The notes below the pieces were generated by a model, which did no database searches, was not told the origin of the DNA, and saw only the letters and a list, made by a program, of their open reading frames with translations. The position numbers and the translations under genes are program-made. Shown piece after piece: positions 1-11,063 of a stretch of DNA of 64,000 bases. Location of the stretch: contig MDYQ01000010.1 of NCBI GenBank assembly GCA_003024175.1, forward strand, positions 165,245-229,244, read 5' to 3'. How positions within the stretch are numbered: the stretch's first letter is position 1; each line of letters starts with the position of its first letter. Origin of the DNA: Planoprotostelium fungivorum (Eukaryota > Evosea > Variosea > Cavosteliida > Cavosteliaceae).

Positions 1-3000
1 GTCATTCATGATGATCTGTTCTATGGTGAGTGGTAAGGATGATATCTGTCCTTGAAATCGATTATGGCTGATGTCCACGGTGGATAACAACTTTGCACTG
101 CCGAGATTCATCATGGTTCCCTCCAGTTGATTGCGGCTGACGTTGAGATGGACTAATTTGAGATTGACCGTAGAGATTGGGACTTGTCCGGAGAACATGT
201 TGTCGCTGTCACCATCAGCTCTCCACAAGTATTCTTGGAGTTTCCTTACCTCACATCAAAGTACCTCAGAGAAGTACCTATGTTAGATAGCCAATCGAGT
301 GATCCTACAAAGAAGTTTTCGTGCAGATCTACCACATTCGGATCGGATAAGATGGCGGGGACCTCTCCCTCCAGCTGATTGTTAGACAGATCCAAGACAG
401 ACAGAGATCTCAGAGCTCCCACTTCTCTCGGTATCGCACCCGTGAGTAAATTACTAGTGAGATTTAAACTCGACAGACGAGAAAGCCTCCCAAATTCAGG
501 AGGGATCTACAGTCGAATCAGAACTACCCACGGACGAACTCTCACTCGTCCGGATAGATAGTTGTTGGACAGATCGATGGTCTCTATCAGAGAACAGTCG
601 GCCAGCGAGGGATCTATGCTTCCGCTCAGAAGATTTCCATTGGCGGAGAAAACACGGAGCTGGGGTGGGAAAGCGGTGGGAAGTCTTCCGGTAAAATAAT
701 TGTGTGACAGGTCCAATTGACTCAATACGGGATTGGGCAATATAAAGTTGATTCCACCGGAGAATTGATTGTGGGAGCTGTCTACGTTCAATATTCTCCG
801 TGCATCGCATCAACCGTGCTCACATATTGAGGTAATTGAGTCCGATGAGTGAAGCGATGACGGTAGGTAGAAGCCCATTCAAAGCATTATCTGAAGCTGA
901 TTAAAATGTCGAATGAGACATCGTGATGAGAATCACCTGATAGATCGAGGTAAGTTGTGTACAAGAAACCAGTACTCCAATAAGCTAAACCATATCCACT
1001 CAGTTGATTGCTGCGCATACTGATGTACTGTCTGCATCAGCTCCGATCCTACCCTTTCATCTCACCTGAACATTGTACAGACCCTTCGCATCCGGTAGGG
1101 GCCCGGTCAATTGATTGTAAGACTGTGAACATCCGTCAGCTAGTTATCCGATTTATATGAAGAGGCTCACCATATCGATGGTGATAACACTGTACATGGT
1201 ATCATAAGCGTCCTTTGGGATATATTCGAAAGAATTATTCGCCGCATAGATCTCCAACAGGTACGGAGAATAGCCTGGCGCCGCACCTGTGCCAAGGTCA
1301 AAATGACGACACCATCGCACGATATCACCCGTAAACCCATTGTACGCGATTTTTAAGGTCTGTAGTGTGGGTATGGCCGAGAGGGCCTGAGGTAGCTCCC
1401 CCGTGAATCGATTCGAGGTGAAGATGAGCGCGTTGATCAGGAGCAGATTGGCAATTTCATCCGTCAGACTACCCGATAGACCGTTGTAAGAGACATCGAG
1501 AACTTGCAAGAGGGGTAAACTCATGAGACATTGGATGTCTCCTTGTAGAAAGTTCGATCCCAAATTGAGATAAGATATCTGTGTCAGTTGAGAGAAAGTG
1601 TTGGGGATAGATCCATTAATGTAGTTGTAACTCATGTCTAGATCTGACCATCGGTGAATCTTCACGTGGATTTCGATGATACATCACATGTGAGGCTGGC
1701 GACGCTACCGAGGCAAGGTGGAATGACAGACTCTACGTTGTTTACGGAGATGTCGAGGTGGTCAAATTGCGGATAGTTGCAGAGGAACGTGGGGATTTCA
1801 CCGGAGAATAAGTTATGACTGAGATCGGCGTATTGGATACTAGTAGATAACTCGGGAATACCTCCGGTAAAGAAATTGTTTGTCCGTGGAGACGTCAGAA
1901 TTTTCGAGGAATTTGAATCGACTCACCAAGTCAATAAACTACGTAGGGTCAATACAATCGATAACGTGTGTTGATATCACCTGCAGTCCGGATAATTTGG
2001 AGAAATTCGATGAAATTTCTCCGGAGAAGGAGTTCGAACCTATGATGACCTGCCTCAACTGCGGACCTATGTCGAAAAGATCTTCCGGAAGTGTTCCGGT
2101 CAACTGATTGGTTTTACAACCAATGTGCTGTAATGAACGACCCCACAGCAGTGGCAGACTACCTGACAAAAGATTTCCAGAGAGATCGAGATGTTGGAGC
2201 TGATAGATCGTCAAGAGAAGTGGTGACGCCATATCACGTCACCACATCCGATTGTACCAGGGAGGATAATATCGGACCTTGAAAGTTGTTGTAGGATAGA
2301 CTGATGTACACGAGAGACGTGAGATTTCCCAGAAAATCCGGGAGAGTACCTGTGAGAGATCATCACTTCTCTTGACATCATATGGCATCGAGATACTGAA
2401 GACAGTACCTTTCATGAGGTTGTGACCCAGATCCAAATGTTGAATGAGAGATGAATTCTGAAGGGGAAGGAGTGATCCAGTGAGAGAGCAGCGGAAGGCA
2501 TCCAGGGTGAGTAAATTGCTATGATGGTTCATATACCACTCGCCACATGTTGTTCCACCTGTTCGATGATAGACTGTCGAGAGAGCCTTTGACGTATGTC
2601 TCTGAGACGTTTAGATACGTTAACCCCGGCACACCAGAGAAATTGGGTAGATATCCGCTCAACCGATTTAACGACACGTCGAGTGATCTACCGTCAGATC
2701 AGACGAAACGATCGGAATTTGTCATGATCCGTCGTCACTCACACGAGAGAGGTTAACTGCTGCAGACCGTCCATAGAGCCAGTCAGACCGCAGTTGGATA
2801 CGTGAAGTGTCTGCAGGTTGCCGTAGTGAGTGAAAGTTGACAAGGGAACGCGCAGTCGATTCCAATCCAGGTGGAGAGACGTCAGACTCTCGTTGTAGAT
2901 GGGTCCCAGGTTATAGATGGCATTGTAAGACAATTTGAGGACTCTAAAGATGGTGTGAAAAGCATGCGTTGGGAAGATCGTCGGCCTCACCGAAGATGAA

Positions 3001-3745
3001 GAAGGGTGGATAGATCGATGACGGATCCGGACAGTTGGTTCTGTGAGAGGTCGATGGTCTGGATATTGGAGAGTCTACAGTCGTTAGACGATGAAACGAA
3101 AAGGACTAGCCTTTACCTTAGGATTTGAGAAGAAACGCTGCCACCGATTGCATTAGAAGTCAGTATCAGTGACTGTATGGAAGATGGAAGGAGCGTCAGT
3201 AACCCATCCAAAGACCCATTCAGCTCGTTACCACCTCAGAAATTTCAAAAGACGATCACGTGCTCCTGTTTCACCAGCATCAAGTAATGTGAGGTTGTAG
3301 TTTTGAGTGAGGTTGGGTATGGCTCTATAAAATTGGTTGTAAGACACGTTCAGATGTGAAAGACTCGACAGTGCGGACAGACCATCCGATAGTCTCCCTC
3401 CCAGATGATTGAGAGAGACATCCAAGGAGGTCAGATTAGCGAAGGAGGAGGTCCAAGATCCATCGAGCGTTCCACTCAAGTTGTTGTTGGTCAGAGAGAG
3501 TGAAGAGATGTAGGAATCTCGACATGCGACTCCAAAGTATCTGCATGAGTCAGTGCCTCGATCAATCCATCCGGTGTTGTTCTTCCACATCGGACCTAGT
3601 GAAAGAGGTCATCACGTATTCCTTCCTGCTTCATCTCACCCCCTGCGAGGTGAAATAGGTTTTGGAGGGCATCGAGGACAGCTGCGTCCGTGCCCAACTG
3701 ACTGAGAACGTAAAGAGGATAGAGAAGAAGGAGTGTGGCCCTCAT
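1..3745 (-). CDS. secreted leucine-rich-repeat protein (receptor-like), 5' part
   Basis: A run of extracellular plant-type LRRs (LxxLxLxxNxLxGxIP) is read on the minus strand in several exons: about 3590-3228, 2990-2739, 2532-2239, 2232-1939, 1665-1153 and 791-507. The ATG at 3745 opens a hydrophobic signal peptide ([18 protein letters not shown]). A 44-nt intron starting GTGAG then leads to a cysteine-containing cap with [19 protein letters not shown], the usual LRRNT pattern WxGVxC. Repeat examples are [13 protein letters not shown] and [12 protein letters not shown]. The 3' end lies outside the window, so a transmembrane segment or kinase cannot be judged. Exon joins were not all resolved, so some frame breaks could be decay rather than introns. 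Role: probably ligand binding or adhesion at the cell surface (family inference). Confidence 0.8.
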
Positions 3746-4277
3746 CTTCTCCTGTTGCGGTTGTGGAATATCTGGTACCTCCCAGATTTAGATTGAGGAA
3801 TGTCAAATGTGAGGTAAAGCCTTGACAAGCTCAAAACATCTTTGCAAGAAATATGGCATGTGACTGCAATGTTTGAGCGGATTAAACTTAAAGCAGCAGT
3901 GTCGTGACAGTCCGACATAATGCGCTCGCGGCAATTGGTCCGACTGCAGCGACCTGAGTTTCCTCGGATCCCACATCGACCAGGATAGAGAGGGAATCTG
4001 ATAGTGCACAATGTCTCAATTTACATTGAATGTGTCCTTCAACTATCGTTGGATCATATTCTGGCTTACATCATCGTTCACTGCCAGGATGAGTTTAGAA
4101 GCTGCAAATGAATCTCACATTTAATGACTGCGAGTGAACAGAACTGATCGTGTGAGTCCTGAACAGGATTGAGAAAAGAGCGATGACCTTCTGAGTTCCC
4201 CGAATTGCGATATCACGTGACCTCCTACTTTGGCAAGAAAAATCAAGAAAGATCACATCCGCACATCACAAGGCACC
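3746..4277. promoter_or_regulatory. intergenic gap between divergent LRR and UXT genes
   Basis: This 532-bp stretch lies between two divergently transcribed start codons and must hold both promoters. A minus-strand open frame at 4009-3803 has some protein-like segments but no convincing start or splice partner, so no gene is called. No repeat or RNA gene is seen. Confidence 0.4.
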
Positions 4278-4936
4278 ATGTCAACAAAGGGAGCAATGTC
4301 ATCAAATACAGAGCAAGCGAGATTATTAGAAGAGAGACAGAAGAAGATCTTAGAGTATGAGCGATTCATCGATGAGCGATTGAAAGTCGATCTGCAACAG
4401 ACATTAGAAATTCGTGATAAAATTTATGATAAGCTCTCCCAATTGTGAGTGTATTTCTCATCATAGTTAATTCTGATGAGATCTGTAGGGTAGAATTACG
4501 AACAAAGATCCAAACGGTGAAAGAAGAGAAATTGAGCGAAATGAAGACGATGATCAACCTGGGAAGTGAGATCTATGTTCAAGCCAACGTGTGAGATCAA
4601 GTGATGGTTGTTCACAACACTAATGGACGACAGTAAGGACACCTCGAAGATCTACGTCAACGTAGGTCTAGGATTTCACGTAGAATACACTCTCGACGAA
4701 GCGTTAGACTTCATTTCAACGCGTGAAGTTTTATACAACAAGTGAGTCTCTCGTCATTCGATCGATTGACACAAGCACAGGAGAGCAGAAGAGGTCACAC
4801 AGAAGGCAGCCAAAATCAAGACGCAAATCAAACTGGTGAGAACAAGAAAAATAGTTGACCACTTCTGACTTACACATCACAGTTCTATGAGGGCTTAGCT
4901 CAATTGATGAATCTTCCAATACAAGACAACCAATGA
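4278..4936 (+). CDS. UXT: UXT-like alpha-type prefoldin subunit
   Basis: Spliced product of about 150 residues with the alpha-prefoldin layout: N-terminal coiled coil (RQKKILEYERFIDERLKVDL), a beta hairpin region containing DTSKIYVNVGLGFHVEYTL, and a C-terminal coiled coil ending MNLPIQDNQ. Human UXT has the matching DTSRIYVALGYGF and ELTLAEAL segments (from memory). In vertebrates UXT belongs to the prefoldin-like/R2TP cochaperone complex. The first intron is 4445-4488 (44 nt). The start was set at the ATG at 4278 because the frame upstream of it has no ATG; a second in-frame ATG at 4299 is an alternative. The stop lies 12 bp from the stop of the convergent kinase gene. Confidence 0.85.
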
Positions 4937-4948
4937 ATTCTCCACAAT

Positions 4949-5977
4949 TTATCTCTTCATGTTCTTCAGTAGAGCCAACACTTGGCTCGACACTTGATCG
5001 GGTGATGCCTCTCCCGATATCTGATGCAGCCTTCTCAATTCGGATGTCTATGTCTCTTGTGAGGGACTCTCTCTAACGTCATCGTTTCACCTGACTCGAT
5101 TCCTTCATGATGCCTGAGACATCGCCATCGACAAAGAGGTAGCTGTGCAGATTCGAATAGGCGGGCCACACCTGTTTGAATCATCAGTTCATCTTGACGA
5201 TCCGTCTGATGGACGATGTGACGCACGTATTCATCGAAGTAACCGGGAGGATCCTTCCACCAACCCCCACCCTCTATGATGTACCCTCCTCGTCTTCAGT
5301 TTTACATGCTATGACTCTCTTCACCTGATCGGCTCTCTCTTCTGGCTTTGAGAATGGAATAGGGAGCCGTGAGGAAGATCATCTCATCGAATAGAGAGAG
5401 GAGTCTCTCCCTCGTGGGTGATGAAGTCGATTGAAGAGACGACGACACGTATGGATCGCTGTCTAGACTTCCAAAGAGGAGGAATCCTTCTACGATGATC
5501 AAGATGGTCGATGCGTTCCAACCCTCTTTGATCTGCATGTTGTCTCAGAACACGAAGAGAAGAGGATGATTCACCAAAAGAGCTCGTGTTTCGTCTAATC
5601 TCTCGTTAGAGAGACTGCCATTTGTTGCATCCTTGCTGTCTAATTGAACCGGATTGTGTTTGGTCGTTTCTATTGCGGATATGAAGTCCTCCCATCGTAT
5701 AGATGTTGGAACATCCCAGTGTTGCTCTCCCTTGTGGGGGTGTATGGGGATGTCTGCCTCCTTCTATATTTGGCCATTGAGACACTTCATGGACTCGCAC
5801 CTACCTTATAAAAATCGTCCTGGTGGATCGTAATAGTGTTTGGAATGACTTGAGAGAGATGTGATGTCAGAAGTGATTTACCACTGGAAGAAGGGCCCCT
5901 ACGCATATCAACTCGGATCGTGCACGCTTCACCTCTCACGAGATACCAATGCACAAGACCCTCTTCTCTTCCGCCAT
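4949..5977 (-). CDS. NMRK1: nicotinamide riboside kinase (NRK/NMRK family)
   Basis: Minus-strand exons join into a small P-loop kinase. It starts at the ATG at 5977 with MAEEKRVLCIGIS; an intron follows, and the next exon supplies the Walker A GPSSSGKS. Then come ITIHQDDFYK (family QDDFFK), HWDVPTSIRWEDF, the strand ILIIVEGFLLF (human ILIIEGFLLF), FLTAPYSILKARRESR (lid/arginine region) and GWWKDPPGYFDEYV (human PPDSPGYFDGHVW). The C-terminus reads VLALLKNMKR before the stop at 4949. The reaction known for the family is ATP-dependent phosphorylation of nicotinamide riboside to NMN, in NAD salvage. All key segments are present, so the gene looks intact with about five short introns. Confidence 0.87.
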
Positions 5978-6171
5978 CTTCGTCTCTCCCTTCGCGAATT
6001 TATACGAACATCCCACACGTCCCGTCCAGATATAGGAAGGACTTCGCAGGATATAGACAATCTTGGGAGCAGTAGACACGTCTTACACAACCAAATCACA
6101 TACAAAGACTTGTTACAAGGGTATTTTATGTGCGATGCTCAAGCGTATCGAAAATGAAAACGCCTATGCGT

Positions 6172-6717
6172 CTAGTTGCTGTTTCCAGAGTAGTCGGCTC
6201 CGGAGGCCTTCTTGACTCTTTGGGCCAGCTCCTCAGCGTTCAGATCGGCTTGGGTGGTGGCGTGGAGCTCGATTCCGAAATCCTTGACGACCTACATGGA
6301 GGTCAGACGATGCATAGTTGAAGGAATCGAAAGAAGAAGAAAAGAGGTACGTACCGACTTGACGGAGGCCTTGTGGACGGACATCTTGGCGCGCTTCAGG
6401 GCACCGACACCCTCACCGCACCAGGAGATGAAGACAAACTTGGCACGCTTGGACTCGGCGTCTCCAGAGGTGACGCGGACAAAGGCGTATTGGGCCTGGT
6501 CGTCCTGGAAGTGTGACTTGACGGCATCGAGATCTCCTGAGCCCTTGGCCTGGACCTTGATGGCGTTGCCCTCGTATCCGTAGACAACCCTGAAGGTTTC
6601 GTTTGAGAAAAAGAAGGACGGAGAGGAAGAGGGAGAGACTCACCAGTCGGTGTTGTTGCTGTCTTGACGGACCTCCTGGTAGGCCTGGGCGAGTTCGGGA
6701 TCAGATACGTCGGCCAT
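6172..6717 (-). CDS. COTL1: coactosin, ADF-homology actin-binding protein
   Basis: Three exons on the minus strand give about 140 residues beginning MADVSDPELAQAYQEVR and ending KKASGADYSGNSN. Internal landmarks are YAFVRVTSGDAESKRAKFVF, ISWCGEGVGALKRAK and MSVHKASVK, followed by VVKDFGIELHATT. These are coactosin rather than cofilin features: SKR.KF followed by W.GE, and the GA.Y tail. Start, the ISWCGE block and tail resemble Dictyostelium coactosin more than human COTL1, from memory. Coactosin binds F-actin and counters capping in the cytosol. Introns lie near 6294-6355 and 6595-6643. Length equals the family norm. Confidence 0.93.
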
Positions 6718-7236
6718 TGTTTCTGTCGAAAATAAGAGACTGGGGGGAGATGAAAGAGATGGAGGCAGGGAAACGAGGGATTCGCTAGGCAGCGATCCTG
6801 CTTAGGGACAACAGAGATGGAAGACCTACCTTCTTAGACTATCTCTAGTGTTGGGTTTTTTGAAATGATCCGCAACGAAAGCAGCTCTGTTTCGGAGATG
6901 TCGACACCGTTCCGTCGTCCTCCAAATATTGGTTCCAAAATCTATCCGATCTTGGAGGACATTTTCCAATGAGGACAAACGAGCACTTCCGCGTTGTATA
7001 CCTCTCATCACATGCACTCGCCCTGCGACTATCAGTCTCTCCCTCTCTCCTTCCTCTATATCGTCTCTGCCCTCAGTCGAGTACATCGCCTCTCGCTGCG
7101 ACCTCTGAACTTCAAAACAACGTGGCACCATTTCCGTGCTTCCTGGTCCGCCTGTGATCACGTGACTGATGACTTGTCGCTTCCCTTTGTTTGGCGACAC
7201 TATCGGCTCTCTTTGCGCCTATTCGTCTTCGATTCC
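6718..7236. other. upstream region of coactosin, no supported gene
   Basis: Several overlapping open frames occur on both strands (for example 7200-6826 minus), but none shows recognisable protein sequence or a clear exon series. The stretch next to 6718 presumably contains the coactosin promoter and 5' UTR. Confidence 0.35.
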
Positions 7237-7467
7237 TCATACGATCGAGACATACCTAACGAGGTGTGACCTCAGGGGATGGAAGGGGTTTGCTTTCAGC
7301 TGGCAGCACATTTTATCATATGAGGATCGGTAAGCGTCCACGCCTACGATGAGCGGAACGATCATATCGCACCCTATTCTATTATATGGGAAGGGAGCGA
7401 CGAACATGTATGAGAATGCAAGAACATCATCTGTCAACTGTTCCGATATCGTTGAGCACACCTCCAT
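7237..7467 (-). CDS. possible short hypothetical protein
   Basis: An ATG at 7467 opens a 76-codon frame (MEVCSTISEQLTDDVLAFSY...) with mixed hydrophobic and charged content. I recognise no family. A splice site near 7257 could extend it into the frames below 7200. It lies between the coactosin and EF-hand genes, all on the minus strand, where a small gene would fit the spacing. It could equally be a chance frame. Confidence 0.25.
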   Translation of the reverse strand: MEVCSTISEQLTDDVLAFSYMFVAPFPYNRIGCDMIVPLIVGVDAYRSSYDKMCCQLKANPFHPLRSHLVRYVSIV

Positions 7468-7657
7468 AGATGATCATACTTTAGAGTAGCTCAAGTCCTC
7501 AGTGAGAGTTAAACATTTACATCAGGTAAATGGCTCATGTTTATTGTGATGCACATCAGATAGAGTTCATACCTCAGGTATTCCACTGCACGCAAGGAGA
7601 ACTCATCCACATCACAAGGGGCTCAGAAAATCAAGATCATTGGATGGATCGTACTTT

Positions 7658-8909
7658 TCACACCATAGACTGAGCTCGATCAGAGGACGTCTTTCCACAG
7701 GAGAACTCACTTGGTTTGTCATTCGAATGTACAGAGGAATAAATTCATCGAAGCTGATCTGACCGTTACCATCTTTATCGTACGCACTGAATTGCGAATC
7801 TACAAACCTGTGATCTATTCAGTGCTTCGTAACAGGAGAGGCTCACTCTTGTATCATCTTTGGTGTGGCATTTTCCCCCATAACAGAAATGAGAATTGCT
7901 TTCAACTCTTCTTTGTCTATGAATCCACTCTGATCTACGTCTGATCTCGCAAAGTGAGCGTGAGCATCACTGAGCTCGTCCAAAGTCAGCTGCCTTTTGA
8001 TCTCCTCCAAGGATAGATTTGGGGACATATTCAGAACTCTTCTTCCATCAGAGATCCAAACGAAGGACAGTGTTCATCACTCACCTGGGCTCTGGTGGCT
8101 TGATCGACGGCGTCGAACGGAATCTCGGCTGCTGAAGGACTGTGAGAAGGTTTCCTAACACTGACGGGGTAGACTCACTCCCTGATCGACGTGAAGACGG
8201 GAATACAGACCGATGAAGTCTCTGCAGCGAAGGCCACGCGATGTATCGAGGGTTTGATCGGCAAATTGAAGATCAACGATGTATTGCATCGGTGCGGCGT
8301 CGTTTGACTTGGGCAATAGCGTCAGTAACAAGTCTCTGACTTTCACTTTGTCAAGGACACCTATCCGTGGTCAGTTCATCTCTTCATGATACGTGATCAC
8401 CAGTCTTCTGTGTATCAAATTCTTCGAATTTATGCTCGATCTCTTGTCGCTGTCCATTCGTCAACTCTGACTCTGCGACAACTTTCCAGGGTGCATCCGA
8501 TTCATCGACATTGACCGTTGTACTGTATGTCTTAAATAATCTCGATCCTGCCTGTGTCATCAACGGACATAGAACGCTCGTGATGATCATCCCACCTGTC
8601 ATACCTCTAGCTCTGCTATTGAAGGGCCTCCCGGCGAATCCTTTTGACGATGTGTTATATATAGGGGCTCTATTCGACACGTTTGTCACCGAGGGTGGAT
8701 CGAGTGGAATTTCTGAAGGTACAGGCTGAACTGACGGGATATACTATCGAAGTTATCATCCGATGTCGAGACGACCGACTCACAGAGACAGCCGACGACT
8801 TCTGTTCCTCAGCGAATAGGTCATCTTCTACAAGTGGAGTGTTTTTGGTATCTGAAGGCAACAACTTATTCACTACAGGTTTGGCAAACTTGGGACTGAA
8901 GCCACCCAT
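7658..8909 (-). CDS. EF-hand calcium-binding protein
   Basis: The ATG at 8909 starts MGGFSPKFAKPVVNKLLPSD, an acidic low-complexity N-terminus. Exons then give an EF-hand-like pair (KFEEFDTQKTG...VLDKVKVRDLLL) with degenerate loops. A C-terminal pair follows with canonical 12-residue loops DVDQSGFIDKEE and DKDGNGQISFDE. The final 42-nt intron leads to RMTNQSMV and the stop at 7658. Introns of about 40-60 nt separate at least six exons. The best description is a four-EF-hand calmodulin-superfamily protein of roughly 250 residues in which the C-terminal lobe binds calcium. The long basic N-terminal extension (SKGFAGRPFNSRARG) is not typical of calmodulin. The partner is unknown. Confidence 0.75.
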
Positions 8910-8984
8910 CCTTCTCGAGGTCGTGGCCTGCTATCCGTTATTTATTTTTGGAAATGACAAGTTTTAATTTTACGGAGACACAAG

Positions 8985-11033
8985 ATGAGCGGTTACGGAA
9001 GGACCAATTTGAATGAAAGACATAACGATGGCGACAGTCAACACTCTCAGGTGTGTCTGGATGAAATAAGCATGAGAGCATCGCCCGAAATGTGAGGTGG
9101 TGTGAGACATGCACGTTACCTCTAAAATAGTGCTGACGGATGCTAGAACCATCATTCTCACAATCCGAAGGAACAGATCGACAGAGGAACCGAGACATCA
9201 TCATCTGTGAGGTGAGATCGCTCTGAAGGTGTCGATAAATTGAAGAAGCTCTACAGTCAGAGAAAGAAGAGAGTACCACAGAAGAATTTAGAAGAAAATA
9301 CGACACAGAGGAATGAGGAAAGGGACAATACAAGTGCCGAGAGACACGAGCCGGAGAGAGAGGATGACACGTTTGGGGAAGGAGTAGTAGAAGGAACAAC
9401 AAATGATCAGACGAAGGGGAAGAAAGGGACAAAGAGGAAGAGAGCACCAGAAGTGAAGAAGACTGAGGAGGAGATCAAACAGCAGAAGGAAATCAAAAAG
9501 CAGAGGAAGAAAGAGAATAAGAAGAAGAGAGCACCAGAAGTGAAGAAGACCGAGGAGATCAAACAACAAAAGGAAATCAAAAAGCAGAGGAAGAAAGAGA
9601 ATAAGAAGAAGAACAAAGAAATGAAGAGACAGAACGAGGAGATGCAGAGAGAGAAGGAAGGAGAGCACGGGAGGGATCCAATGTACGGTGGAGAATACAG
9701 AAACAGAGGAGAGCACAGAAGAGAGTATGAAGGAGAGCACCAAGGAGGGTACAGAGAATACAGAGGATATCCAGACAGAGGAAACTACGGAGAGGAGTAC
9801 ATAGGAGGCTATAGAGGAGATAATGGAGGAGGCTACAGAGGAGATTATAGAAGAGAATACACCGGAGGACAAGACTACATGGACAGAGGAGGCTACACCA
9901 GAGGGAACCACCAACGAGGATACACAGAGGGAGGAGGATATAGAGAAGGAGGAGGATATAGAGGAGGAGGAGGATATAGAGAAGGAGAATACACAGAGGG
10001 AGGAGGATATAGAGGAGGAGGAGGATATAGAGAAGGAGGAGGATATAGAGAGGGAGGAGGATATAGAGAGGGAGAATACACAGAGGGAGGAGGATATAGA
10101 GGAGAATATAGAGAAGGAGGAGGATATAGAGAGGGAGGAGGATATAGAGGAGGAGAATACACAGAGGGAGGAGGATATACCTTCAGAGGAAGAGAAGAAG
10201 GATGGAACCACGATCAGGGGAGAGTTCCATGGGATCCAAGAGATAATGGATGGGACCCAAGGAGAAATAATGGACGGGATCCAAGGAGAGAACCACCCCC
10301 GATAGACATTCTACCCAATGACCAGATCTATTGTGATGAACTGCCTGAAGGTGAGGAGAGAGGAGAGAAGAGAGGAAATGAAGAGAGACAGTGATCAAGA
10401 AGAAGTACAAAGCGGCGGGGGTGTTGATCCTATCGAAGGAGGCAAGACATTGGATCTTACTGGGATGCGAAGACCGAACGAGAAAGAAGGACGGAAACAG
10501 AGTGTGGTCCCACTTTGGAGGCAAGAAAGAGCCCAAGGTGAGAGGGAGAGGAAGGGAGAGATTGACGGGTGCAGGATGAAGAAGATCCGATGAGAACGGC
10601 ACTGAGAGAGTTGATCGAAGAGACTGGAGGAGTGCTGCGAGAATACGAGGGAGAAGTGACGAGGGAGATTCGAAAGAGAGAATGTCCAAAGATCTGGAAC
10701 AAGAGCGGAAAGTATGTCATCTACGTGGTCCGAGTCAGGGACATCCACTGGGACATCAATCAACGGTTTCAAGAGAGGGTGGTAGACCCCAGCATCGATT
10801 GTGATCAGGTGAGGACGAACGGAAGGACGTCTGTCGGTGACTCAGATCAGACCGACATCGATTGGGTGGAGGCATCTGCTGTCCTCGCGGCCACTTGCCA
10901 TCCCGGGCTGATGTTCGATCACAAGGGGAGATTGGAACAGTTCTCTCGGTATTTCAAAGAGTTACTTCGGTGTTCAGTCGGTCCCACGTCCTATCTCTCG
11001 CAACTCTTATCTACACCTCATCGAATGGAATGA
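8985..11033 (+). CDS. low-complexity YRG/GGY-repeat protein fused to a Nudix hydrolase domain
   Basis: The ATG at 8985 (MSGYGRTNLNERHNDGDSQ) begins two short exons that splice into a long exon at about 9254. That exon encodes a charged Lys/Glu segment with two tandem copies of a block starting RAPEVKKTEE, then about 130 residues of GGYREGGGYRG / EYTEGGGY repeats, then WDPR repeats. A short intron (about 10351-10391) joins it in frame to a Nudix fold: VIKKKYKAAGVLILSKE, HFGGKKEPK, then RELIEETGG after another intron. This is a Nudix box with G and E spaced two residues wider than the standard pattern. YVIYVVRVRD, TDIDWVEA and the C-terminal helix follow. Family activity is hydrolysis of X-linked nucleoside diphosphates. 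The Arg/Tyr/Gly repeats suggest RNA binding or condensate behaviour (inference). Confidence 0.82.
9940..10176 (+). repeat. tandem GAGGAGGATATAGAG-type coding repeat
   Basis: Imperfect 15-bp units (consensus GGAGGAGGATATAGA with AGAATACACAGAG variants) are repeated about 15 times inside the Nudix-fusion gene. They encode alternating GGYRE, GGGYR and EYTEG motifs. The strong purine bias on the plus strand makes long spurious frames on both strands. Confidence 0.9.
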
Positions 11034-11063
11034 GAGATAAAAATTGGCAATCCGTTTTTATGA

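Noticed and set aside
2027-2046. GGAGTTCGAACC resembling a tRNA B box
   Set aside because: It lies in LRR coding sequence and no A box, acceptor stem or anticodon arm fits around it.
3803-4009. Cys/His-containing minus-strand ORF upstream of the LRR gene
   Set aside because: No ATG in a sensible place, no partner exons and no family recognised; treated as intergenic.
6826-7200. 124-codon minus ORF between coactosin and the EF-hand gene
   Set aside because: Composition looks like chance frame and the plus strand has equally long frames; no motif.
9288-10211. 307-codon serine-rich ORF on the minus strand
   Set aside because: It is the antisense shadow of the purine-rich GGYRE repeat exon; composition (SSSISSSL runs) follows from the repeat, with no splice or start support.
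9823-10305. Glu/Asp-rich plus-strand ORF with EEDIEK repeats
   Set aside because: It is the alternate frame of the same tandem repeat; the Nudix-joined frame is the one that splices correctly.
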